A DNA stretch of 5,455 bases. It comes from an uncultured Elusimicrobia bacterium. GTDB taxonomy: Bacteria; Elusimicrobiota; Endomicrobiia; Endomicrobiales; Endomicrobiaceae. The notes under the pieces were generated by a model. That model searched no databases, was not told the DNA's origin, and saw only the letters and a program-made list of their open reading frames with translations. This document shows positions 1-5,455 of the stretch, in pieces; the first letter of the stretch is position 1; each line of letters starts with the position of its first letter. The stretch is from the NCBI GenBank assembly GCA_947168325.1, contig CAMVLN010000105.1, forward strand, positions 1-5,455, written 5' to 3'. Made by a program: the position numbers and the translations under genes.

Positions 1-471
1 TGTGATAGCCAAGTTGTGAAAAAAGTGTTAGATATTATTCCTAAAGATATTATGTTTACTACTTTTTCAATAATTTTTTCATATAACAAATCTGATTTTC
101 AAACAATGTTAAATGGTATAAAAGCAATAAAAAATTTAAAACCTAATAGCAAAATTTTAATTGCAGAAGCATGTAGTCATCATGCAAGTAAAGATGACAT
201 TGGTAGAATAAAAATTCCTAAACTTTTAAGCAAATATCTTGGTTTTAATGTAGATTTTGATATATGTTCTGGAACAGATTATCCTAAAAATATTAGTCAA
301 TATTCTTTGATTATACACTGTGGAGGATGTATGATTAACAAAAAGCAAATGATTTCAAGATTAAATTATGCCATAGAAAAGAATGTTCCAATAACAAATT
401 ATGGTATGGTAATAGCATTTATAAATAATACTTTAGATAGAGTTATTAAGCCTTTTATAAAAAGCAAATAA
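1..471 (+). CDS. hydF: [FeFe]-hydrogenase maturation GTPase HydF, C-terminal part (5' end outside window)
   Basis: HydF is the scaffold on which the 2Fe subcluster of the [FeFe]-hydrogenase H-cluster is assembled with HydE and HydG before transfer to the hydrogenase. The usual protein is about 400 residues: an N-terminal GTPase domain, a dimerisation domain and a C-terminal [4Fe-4S] domain. Only the last 156 residues are here. The frame is open from base 1 (it begins CDSQVVKKV), so the GTG at 16 is internal and not the start. The iron-sulfur ligand motif is complete: C-S-H within EACSHH (bases about 172-180), then 45 residues, then H-C-G-G-C (about 316-330), matching the family pattern CxH-x(44-53)-HCxxC. 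The segment between, with DDIGRIKIPKLL, is also typical. It ends in TAA at 469-471. The downstream gene is convergent, so there is no operon partner on this side; hydE or hydG could lie upstream, outside the window. Nothing suggests decay. Confidence 0.93.
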   Translation, partial: CDSQVVKKVLDIIPKDIMFTTFSIIFSYNKSDFQTMLNGIKAIKNLKPNSKILIAEACSHHASKDDIGRIKIPKLLSKYLGFNVDFDICSGTDYPKNISQYSLIIHCGGCMINKKQMISRLNYAIEKNVPITNYGMVIAFINNTLDRVIKPFIKSK

Positions 472-746
472 AATAAACTCTCTTTTAATGTAGAATATAT
501 CTAAATTGTACATAATTAAAAAATATACCCCCACTTTCAATAGTTTTGCCATGAAAAAATTTTAAGCAATTTTTACAATGCTACATCACAAACAGTAATT
601 TTAAATAGTTAAAAATTACTATAAACAAAAAACCTCAAAAAATTGATACTACTTTAGTTTATGCAATATGTTGCTAAATTTTTTATCATCTTTCTCATTT
701 CTCATCTATTAAACTAATTCAATTAAATACTGCATTAATAGTATAA
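472..746. other. Noncoding gap between convergent genes
   Basis: This 275-base A/T-rich stretch separates the 3' end of hydF from the 3' end of the minus-strand LPP20-like gene. No reading frame of useful length with family resemblance is visible on either strand. It holds one 9-bp inverted repeat (594-620), a perfect tandem duplication of the heptamer TTTCTCA (691-704) and a small GCAA/TTGC hairpin (663-674) followed by a T-rich run. None is a strong GC-rich intrinsic terminator, although transcripts from both sides should end here. Confidence 0.7.
594..620. repeat. A/T-rich 9-bp inverted repeat
   Basis: AGTAATTTT (594-602) is the exact reverse complement of AAAATTACT (612-620), with a 9-base loop. 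It sits between two convergent genes, where a bidirectional transcription end would be expected. The stem has only two G/C pairs and no clean T run directly follows it on either strand, so calling it a terminator would be speculative. Confidence 0.4.
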
Positions 747-2069
747 TTATAATGAATTTATTGTTATTGAGGAAACTCTTTGAATTAAATCGTAATATGA
801 TTTAATTTTTGTTTTTCCAAAACCTTTTTCTTGACTATAAAAACTGTTTATTTGTGTATTTGTCTTACAAGAAATAAGTTCTGCTACTATATTAGCATTT
901 GAAATAAATAATGTTGTATCTAAAGTTTGTATATCTTTTAATTCTGTTTTACTTGAACCAATAAAATCAAATTTAAAATCTAAAATATAATCTGCATTTT
1001 TTTTAACAACAACAAATCCATTTTGAACTAAATTAGCTGTTATTGCTTTTATCAAATCATCTTTGTTTTTATTTGAAGTAACATTCAATGCTATCTTTTT
1101 TTTATCACCTAAAAAATTTATTTCATCACTAACTATTCTAAATGAATAATTGTTATAAAAATCATCATTTAAATTAAATGTAGCCTTTAAATCAAATTCT
1201 AGTTTATAGTTTGACTTTTTTAAATAAGAGACATTATTGAATGAATATTCTAACTTTCCTTCATCGTTACTATAAATCGCTTCTATAAAAAAATTATTTA
1301 TAGTTTTTACTGCAAATACATATTTTTGACATATTTCATTTGTCTTTGAGTAATAAATTAAAATATCTGATTTTATACCACTATGATTCTGTGTAGAACT
1401 AAATGAATTTTTAAAATTAATATATCCTAAAATATCGTTTATATTTGCAACTATTTCCTGTTCTAATGTTTGATTAATTCCATAATTATATATTATCTTT
1501 AAAGCTTCAATTAATTCCGGTAAAGCATAGAACAACAAATTGTTACTATTTAGTTGTTTAGCTTTTGTGTACCTATTAGCAAGATTTTGTTTTAGTTCTT
1601 CATACTCTTTTTTAAGTCTTATTTTTTCTTCTTCATAATTTTTTTTATTATATTCAATTAAAACATGAACTGTGTAAGAAGTTTTACCTGCATTTTCATT
1701 TTTTTCAAAATAAATATCTTTTAATTTTGTATCTAAAAGTTTAACATCTCTAGTTTTAGATTTTATTTTTTCATCTAAATAAATACCAGTATCTGAAATG
1801 ATTCTATTTGTGTTCATAGACATGGTCAAATCTAAACTCTGTATTACTTGAGTCAAAGCATCGTTTATTGCAAATTGCCTTGCTTTATCGAAAGTTTCTT
1901 GTGTTGATGATCCTGAAAAATAAAGTTTCTTTTTATCTTCACTATTTTGTCCTATCCACGAAGGCATTTTTCTGGAAGACCTATCCACAAGTTTAGCTTG
2001 CAATAGCGAAATATTACAAGCTAAACTCAAAACTATAAACAAAAATATTATAAGTTTTAGTTTAAACAT
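747..2069 (-). CDS. Exported protein with N-terminal LPP20-like domain and uncharacterised C-terminal domains
   Basis: The 440-residue product has an N-terminal export signal (Lys-rich start, hydrophobic core about 6-24). Cleavage after LLQA (about residue 25) by signal peptidase I is the simplest reading. Cys18 in SLAC is only a poor lipobox, so lipidation is uncertain. Residues about 35-140 resemble the LPP20 fold and parallel the preceding lipoprotein: P-S-W against P-K-W, LYFSGSST against FYVAVAEG, then an Ala-rich helix (ARQFAINDALTQVIQSL). A charged, probably coiled helix follows (about 144-175), then a beta-rich middle (about 230-315). A C-terminal domain (about 325-440) has the order helix, NGFVVVKKNADYILDF, and a strand ending in a GFG turn. 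That pattern recalls CsgG/LpoB- or FlgT-type periplasmic domains, but this is inference. It is the last gene of the minus-strand cluster, 3 nt after the lipoprotein gene. The start follows TAATAA directly with no visible Shine-Dalgarno, suggesting coupled translation. Function unknown. Confidence 0.85.
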   Translation of the reverse strand: MFKLKLIIFLFIVLSLACNISLLQAKLVDRSSRKMPSWIGQNSEDKKKLYFSGSSTQETFDKARQFAINDALTQVIQSLDLTMSMNTNRIISDTGIYLDEKIKSKTRDVKLLDTKLKDIYFEKNENAGKTSYTVHVLIEYNKKNYEEEKIRLKKEYEELKQNLANRYTKAKQLNSNNLLFYALPELIEALKIIYNYGINQTLEQEIVANINDILGYINFKNSFSSTQNHSGIKSDILIYYSKTNEICQKYVFAVKTINNFFIEAIYSNDEGKLEYSFNNVSYLKKSNYKLEFDLKATFNLNDDFYNNYSFRIVSDEINFLGDKKKIALNVTSNKNKDDLIKAITANLVQNGFVVVKKNADYILDFKFDFIGSSKTELKDIQTLDTTLFISNANIVAELISCKTNTQINSFYSQEKGFGKTKIKSYYDLIQRVSSITINSL

Positions 2070-2072
2070 TTA

Positions 2073-2699
2073 TTATTTTGTTGTATCTATTGTATTATAA
2101 AATCTTTTTTCTGCTTCATTTAATAACTCTTTTGCACTTTTGTTTTGTGATACTTGTGCTGATGTATCATCAAAAGCCTTTTTTACTAAATTTTTATATG
2201 TAGCTTCTGGAATTGAAACTAAAGAATATGTTCTATAATAAACTCTGCTATCATTTCCTTTTTGTTCATGAATTTTTTCCGTATAGGTTGATTCAACAGC
2301 TATCCCTGAAACACTTATTTTATTTACATTTGACATAAATACATCTTTCAAATATCCACCTGTTGTATCTTCATACATACCAGTTTCCAAACTTCTTCCA
2401 AATTCTACCCCAATTGTATTTTTAATTTGTTCTGCTACTTTTGTTTGTGCTGCAGCAAACGATGCTCTTCTTGAAGCTTCTAAATTTCCAAAACCCTCTG
2501 CCACTGCTACATAAAACATCTTAGAATCTTCTGCATAGTATTCTTTACCACTTGTTACCCACTTAGGTTGATCACCTCTTGGGATAGTTTCAAGAACTGT
2601 CATTTTTACTTGTTCTGCCGGTGAAACTTTACCTTTACTCGCACAACCTACTAAACCAAAAAACATAAAACTAAATGATACAGCTAATAATTTCTTCAT
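2073..2699 (-). CDS. LPP20 family lipoprotein
   Basis: The 208-residue product has a classical lipoprotein signal peptide: MKK, a hydrophobic stretch to residue 18, and lipobox L-V-G-C with Cys19. Ala at +2 gives no inner-membrane retention signal, so by the Lol rule it should reach the outer membrane. The mature part, about residues 44-170, fits the LPP20 family, named after a Helicobacter pylori lipoprotein. It shows QPKWV, the strand MFYVAVAEG, a long Ala-rich helix (ASRRASFAAAQTKVAEQI), and later strands ISVSGIAVESTYTE and RVYYRTYSLVSIP. The C-terminal 35 residues are helical and charged. The start is supported by AGGAG five bases upstream. It lies 22 nt after the barrel gene and 3 nt before a gene encoding a second LPP20-like domain, so the three are probably co-transcribed. 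The family has no firmly assigned biochemical role; membership is more secure than any function. Confidence 0.88.
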   Translation of the reverse strand: MKKLLAVSFSFMFFGLVGCASKGKVSPAEQVKMTVLETIPRGDQPKWVTSGKEYYAEDSKMFYVAVAEGFGNLEASRRASFAAAQTKVAEQIKNTIGVEFGRSLETGMYEDTTGGYLKDVFMSNVNKISVSGIAVESTYTEKIHEQKGNDSRVYYRTYSLVSIPEATYKNLVKKAFDDTSAQVSQNKSAKELLNEAEKRFYNTIDTTK

Positions 2700-2704
2700 T
2701 TTTT

Positions 2705-2709
2705 CTCCT
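2705..2709 (-). promoter_or_regulatory. Ribosome binding site of the LPP20 lipoprotein gene
   Basis: On the minus strand, AGGAG is followed by five A residues and then the ATG at 2699. This is the clearest Shine-Dalgarno in the window and fixes the start of the lipoprotein gene. Confidence 0.8.
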
Positions 2710-2721
2710 ATACATTATTTT

Positions 2722-3255
2722 TTAGTTAAAATAAAATCTTATTCCCGCTTGTGGCAACCAATCAGCATATACTCCAAAATTGCTTTCACTGTTACCATTT
2801 CCACTAAATGATGTAAAACTCATACCCATTTCTGTAAGAACAGATAAACAATTAAGCAAATAATATTCTGCACCTACACCTCCCTGAATTCTGAATACAG
2901 TAAAAGATCTTATTCCATTTTGTTTAGGATCATAAGCCCCAATTGAAAGACTACCTAACCAATAAATATTTAATTTATTAATTTTTACAAAATTACCTAT
3001 TATTTTAGCACCAAATAAAACTGCTGTTTGAGAATCTCCTGCCGTAAAACCCAAAGACATATCTAATCCTAAACTGTCACTAAACCACATTCTTGCAACA
3101 ACAGAATCTAAACTATTTATACCAAAATTTGGAACATCTAAATTTAATTTTGCATATCCTAATCCAAATTTTACATTTGATTTTGATTGGACACAAAAAG
3201 AAACACCGACACACAAAAACATAGCTAAAACTAGCAAAAGTAACAACCTTTTCAT
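2722..3255 (-). CDS. Small outer-membrane beta-barrel protein
   Basis: The 177-residue product starts with MKR, then a Leu/Val-rich hydrophobic core to about residue 21, a signal peptide; no good lipobox surrounds Cys15 or Cys21. The mature part alternates hydrophobic and polar residues in about eight segments (roughly 27-38, 50-58, 62-72, 77-90, 94-107, 117-132, 135-150, 158-176), as expected for a small eight-strand barrel of the OmpA/OmpX size class. The last strand ends GIRFYFN, close to the terminal aromatic residue recognised by the BAM machinery, though here one Asn follows the Phe. Paired Gly and aromatic residues (FGLGYAKL, GGVGAEYYL) agree with this. It leads a tight cluster with two LPP20-type genes and has its own plausible promoter and a G7 Shine-Dalgarno tract. 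Its role (structural, adhesin or pore) cannot be told from sequence. Confidence 0.75.
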   Translation of the reverse strand: MKRLLLLLVLAMFLCVGVSFCVQSKSNVKFGLGYAKLNLDVPNFGINSLDSVVARMWFSDSLGLDMSLGFTAGDSQTAVLFGAKIIGNFVKINKLNIYWLGSLSIGAYDPKQNGIRSFTVFRIQGGVGAEYYLLNCLSVLTEMGMSFTSFSGNGNSESNFGVYADWLPQAGIRFYFN

Positions 3256-3262
3256 TTTTTAT

Positions 3263-3269
3263 CCCCCCC
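3263..3269 (-). promoter_or_regulatory. G7 homopolymer in the Shine-Dalgarno position of the barrel gene
   Basis: The minus strand reads seven consecutive G residues, then a 7-base A/T-rich spacer, then the ATG at 3255. A G run can pair with the CCUCC anti-Shine-Dalgarno using a G-U wobble, so it probably acts as the ribosome binding site. Seven G in a row is striking in such an AT-rich genome; G tracts of about this length can change length by slipped-strand mispairing. Confidence 0.6.
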
Positions 3270-3277
3270 TTACGAGT

Positions 3278-3306
3278 ATTTTATTGAAAACAGACAAAAA
3301 AAGCAA
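3278..3306 (-). promoter_or_regulatory. Candidate sigma-70-type promoter of the barrel/LPP20 cluster
   Basis: On the minus strand, TTGCTT (3306-3301) is separated by exactly 17 bases from TAAAAT (3283-3278). The -10 matches the consensus at five of six positions and the -35 at three. Transcription would start near 3271, giving a short leader that contains the G7 tract. It lies in the 76-base gap after mazG, the widest gap in the minus-strand series. Such matches arise easily in AT-rich DNA, so this is a candidate only. Confidence 0.4.
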
Positions 3307-3331
3307 ATTACCGTATAAGAGCACATTATCA

Positions 3332-3733
3332 TTAAAGACTCTTACTCTGTTTTTCTTTTATTTTAATTTCTTCCCATTCTCTTCTTATTTCTTCTTCACT
3401 TGTAACTTTGGAATCTCCAAAAACATGTGGATGCCTTCTTACCATTTTTTCATTTATTGTATCTAATACATCATATATATCAAACTTTTTATTTTCTTTT
3501 GCTATTTGAGCATGAAAAATTACTTGCAACAAAACATCACCTAACTCTTCCTTCATATTTTCATAATCTTGTTTTTTAACTGCTTCATCGTATTCTTTAG
3601 TTTCTTCAAACAAATATTTCATAAGAGTTTGATGATTTTGCTTTTTATCCCAAGGACAACCTTTTTCCCCTCTTAATTTTTCTAAAATATCAACTAACTT
3701 TAAAAATTTTTCTGTTTTTTTTTCTTTCATCAT
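3332..3733 (-). CDS. mazG: MazG-type nucleoside triphosphate pyrophosphohydrolase, single domain
   Basis: MazG enzymes hydrolyse NTPs or dNTPs to the monophosphate and pyrophosphate, cleaning the nucleotide pool or lowering (p)ppGpp. The product has 133 residues. It shows the family signature GCPWDKKQNHQTL (25-37), then the metal-binding pattern EExxE...ExxD (E43, E44, E47, then E63 and D66 in EELGDVLLQ), FHAQIA (73-78) and RRHPHVFGD (99-107), so the catalytic site looks intact. E. coli MazG has two tandem domains in about 263 residues. This one matches only the N-terminal domain and stops just after REWEEIKIKEK, where the linker to the second domain would begin. Two adjacent ATG codons compete as start; the second (3730-3728) lies 7 bases from a weak GGAA and is equally likely. 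It sits 41 nt after the sulfatase gene and 76 nt before the barrel gene, on the same strand. Confidence 0.92.
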   Translation of the reverse strand: MMKEKKTEKFLKLVDILEKLRGEKGCPWDKKQNHQTLMKYLFEETKEYDEAVKKQDYENMKEELGDVLLQVIFHAQIAKENKKFDIYDVLDTINEKMVRRHPHVFGDSKVTSEEEIRREWEEIKIKEKQSKSL

Positions 3734-3774
3734 AATATTCCGTTTTATATTTTTTTAAATTAAACTACAACAAA

Positions 3775-5193
3775 TTATTTTGACTTAACAAAAATATCAG
3801 TTAAAGTCATTATTGCTCTATAATAATCAAATAACTGCTTATGTTTTTCTGTCTGTTTAGTTAAAGATAATTTTTTTGTTTTGTTATCAAATAAAAAACT
3901 TTCAAAAGAACCATTAACAAAGTTATATTTTATAGCAATATCATCTTGAACAACTAATCCATCAATATTAAAGGCAATGTTATCTTTGGTATCAAACAGG
4001 TTATTACCTAAAGATCTATAAGTAACAGAAGATAGAGATAAGTTATAAAGTGTAGCCATTATATCCATATGAGAACCACAAACTTGTTTATCAATTTTTT
4101 GAAGATTTATATTTTTCTTTATTTGGTCTGGAATATAAATATAAAAAGGAACCGCATATCTTAAAAAGAGGTCTTCTACATTATAGTTAGAAAGTTCTCT
4201 TAAATTATGATCTCCTGTAACAGCGATAATAGTATTTTGTGCAAATTGTGATTTTTTTATACTTGAAATAAACTTTGCAAGTTCTCTATTAGAGAATTGA
4301 AAGGTTTTAAACAAATTTTTATTTTCTAAATCTTTTGTAGACATCATATTTTGTATATTTGAAGGAATTTTCAAAGATAATGCTTTATAATCTTTTGAAA
4401 CTTTATATGGTGGATGATTTTGTGTAGATATAGCATAAATAAATTTTGGAGCATTTATTGTTTTATCAGATAATTGCTTTTCTATCAATTCAAAAAATTT
4501 ATCATCATTTATTCCCCATGAATGCCTATCTTTAGCTTCAACAACTACATTTCCCTCGCCAACAATATCATCAAACCCTTGAGCCTTAAAAAAGCCTTCT
4601 AAATCTCTCCAAGTCATACTTCCACCATATAAAGCTAATGTATGATACCCTGCATTTTTATATGGCAAAATAATTGAAGTAGAAAATTGTTTGAAAGCAT
4701 CTTGTGTTTGTGTAATTTGATTTACATAAGGTCTTTGTGGAATAGATAAACTTATAGATTCTATTGCATGTATTGTTATAAACCCTGCAGGTAAAAAATT
4801 ATAAAAAACTATATCTTCATCAAAATGTTCTTTTAGTTCCCCCATAACATTAAAATTTTTATTATTACTTATAATAGGAATTTCACCTAATCCTTCCATA
4901 ACAATTATAATAACATTAGGTTTTATTTTTTCGAGTTTTTTATTTTCTTTTGTTATCTTGTTTAAAATATCATTATTTGTAGTAGCATTTTTATATTTTG
5001 ATAAAACACTTAAATCTTTTAATATTGTTTTTTCATCTTTATACTTAAATATGTCTTTTAAACTAGTAGTATTTCTTGAATTTTTAATCTTAAGATATAT
5101 TGTATCTGCTAGAGGATGAATAGGATTTATACATAATTTATTTATAAATTGATTCGGCGAAATTTGAGAGTAGAAAAGCCCTAAAGGAAACAT
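3775..5193 (-). CDS. LTA-synthase-like membrane sulfatase, catalytic domain, separated from its membrane domain by a frameshift
   Basis: This is the extracytoplasmic catalytic part of an alkaline-phosphatase/sulfatase-superfamily enzyme of the lipoteichoic-acid-synthase-like group. Such enzymes transfer phosphoglycerol or phosphoethanolamine onto envelope glycolipids or glycans. Numbered from the ATG at 5193 (472 residues), the visible motifs are: NVIIIVMEG with metal ligand E100; GFITIHAIESISLSIP with probable nucleophile T140; SWGINDDKFFE (W226, G227); STQNHPPY (H260); AVTGDHN (D328, H329); and SHMDIMATLYNL near residue 375. The catalytic set therefore looks complete. The frame stays open upstream to 5241, and residues encoded before the ATG (ARASFS, then MFPLG) continue the family's linker motif, so this ATG is probably internal; no Shine-Dalgarno precedes it. 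The membrane part is in another frame (next entry). In a diderm the substrate is unknown and need not be lipoteichoic acid. mazG follows 41 nt downstream. Confidence 0.82.
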   Translation of the reverse strand: MFPLGLFYSQISPNQFINKLCINPIHPLADTIYLKIKNSRNTTSLKDIFKYKDEKTILKDLSVLSKYKNATTNNDILNKITKENKKLEKIKPNVIIIVMEGLGEIPIISNNKNFNVMGELKEHFDEDIVFYNFLPAGFITIHAIESISLSIPQRPYVNQITQTQDAFKQFSTSIILPYKNAGYHTLALYGGSMTWRDLEGFFKAQGFDDIVGEGNVVVEAKDRHSWGINDDKFFELIEKQLSDKTINAPKFIYAISTQNHPPYKVSKDYKALSLKIPSNIQNMMSTKDLENKNLFKTFQFSNRELAKFISSIKKSQFAQNTIIAVTGDHNLRELSNYNVEDLFLRYAVPFYIYIPDQIKKNINLQKIDKQVCGSHMDIMATLYNLSLSSVTYRSLGNNLFDTKDNIAFNIDGLVVQDDIAIKYNFVNGSFESFLFDNKTKKLSLTKQTEKHKQLFDYYRAIMTLTDIFVKSK

Positions 5194-5455
5194 TGAAAAA
5201 GAAGCTCTAGCACAAATATGATAATTATCACTATAAATTTTTTATTATTTTTCCAATATAATGTATTAAATATATTTTCATTAAACTTTAATTCTTTGTA
5301 TGTCCATAATGATAAATTATATATTACTGCAACTAAAATAATATATATTAGTATCAATACATAAAATCTGTAATCATATAATATTGTTTTTAATAATGCT
5401 AATGTATCATCTTCAAAGATACCAAATATTAGAATATTATAATGATCCTTAAAAT
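5181..5455 (-). pseudogene. Membrane-domain fragment of the same sulfatase, out of frame (N-terminus outside window)
   Basis: Reading the minus strand from 5453, a frame is open for 90 residues to a TAG at 5183-5181. It begins FKDHYNILIFGIFEDDTLAL and contains two strongly hydrophobic segments, about residues 30-45 (YVLILIYIILVAVIY) and 73-83 (FIVIIIIFVLE). The FEDD...LLKTI segment followed by membrane helices is what precedes the catalytic domain in LTA-synthase-like sulfatases. The downstream frame carries the expected continuation (CARASFSMFPLG) from about 5214. The reading frame must therefore move back by one base between about 5241 and 5208. Adding one T to the TTT at 5215-5213 would give IIIIFCARASFSMFPLG without interruption. 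I see no canonical X-XXY-YYZ slippery heptamer here. A real inactivating one-base deletion or a sequencing/assembly error is more likely than programmed frameshifting. Confidence 0.72.

Noticed and set aside
16..18. GTG as start of the hydF frame
   Set aside because: The frame is open to base 1 with family-like residues (CDSQV), and the protein would lack the GTPase domain; the true start is outside the window.
433..513. A 26-codon minus-strand frame starting downstream of a G5 run (527-533 region)
   Set aside because: The G run is too far from the ATG, the product is short without recognisable features, and it overlaps the end of hydF.
2009..2025. Lipobox at Cys18 of the LPP20-like protein (SLAC)
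   Set aside because: Ser at -3 and Leu at -2 fit the lipobox pattern poorly, and a good signal peptidase I site (LLQA) follows; lipidation is not claimed.
3296..3344. Intrinsic terminator after mazG (6-bp stem TAAGAG/CTCTTA, T7 run on the minus strand)
   Set aside because: The stem is short with a 17-base loop, and the T run starts 13 bases after it, so it does not fit a functional intrinsic terminator.
3284..3466. A 60-codon plus-strand frame
   Set aside because: It lies antisense over the 3' part of mazG, has a low-complexity Phe-rich translation and no Shine-Dalgarno; it is a shadow of the real gene.
3734..3774. Separate promoter for mazG (TTGTTG, 18 bases, TATAAA)
   Set aside because: The predicted start would leave almost no leader and remove the Shine-Dalgarno; such matches are expected by chance in this AT-rich gap.
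5191..5193. ATG as the start of an independent soluble sulfatase gene
   Set aside because: No Shine-Dalgarno precedes it, the family linker motif begins upstream of it in the same frame, and the membrane domain lies immediately upstream in another frame.
5205..5245. Programmed -1 ribosomal frameshifting in the sulfatase
   Set aside because: No in-phase X-XXY-YYZ heptamer or evident downstream structure is visible; a one-base indel explains the data more simply.

Overview
The window is very AT-rich (roughly a quarter G+C by eye) and densely coded. It contains the end of one plus-strand gene and a block of minus-strand genes. An [FeFe]-hydrogenase maturase (HydF), a signal-peptide outer-membrane-type barrel and a lipobox lipoprotein together point to an anaerobic, fermentative, diderm (Gram-negative type) bacterium. 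The barrel and LPP20-type proteins look to me most like those of Elusimicrobiota/Endomicrobia, but this taxonomic guess is from memory and tentative. Other low-GC anaerobic diderms are not excluded.

Layout. Positions 1-471 (+) hold the C-terminal [4Fe-4S]-binding domain of HydF, whose start lies before the window. Positions 472-746 are a noncoding gap between convergent genes, with one A/T-rich inverted repeat and no convincing terminator. From 5455 down to 747 every gene is on the minus strand. In transcription order these are an LTA-synthase-like membrane sulfatase broken by a frameshift (5455 to 3775), a short single-domain MazG (3733-3332), a small outer-membrane beta-barrel (3255-2722), an LPP20-type lipoprotein (2699-2073) and a larger exported protein that starts with a second LPP20-like domain (2069-747).

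How the genes fit together. The last three genes form a tight cluster (gaps of 22 and 3 nt), and all three products are exported, so they look like an envelope module. A plausible promoter and a G7 tract in the Shine-Dalgarno position precede the barrel gene. The last gene begins directly after a tandem TAATAA stop with no visible Shine-Dalgarno, which suggests translational coupling to the lipoprotein. The sulfatase upstream is also an envelope enzyme by family. MazG is a housekeeping nucleotide-pool enzyme.

Most notable points. First, the membrane and catalytic parts of the sulfatase are in different reading frames, and one extra T near 5212-5217 would rejoin them. Second, a seven-G run sits in the ribosome-binding site of the surface-barrel gene. 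Third, the barrel/LPP20/LPP20-like trio is of unknown function. I saw no tRNA, rRNA, CRISPR array, insertion sequence or riboswitch.
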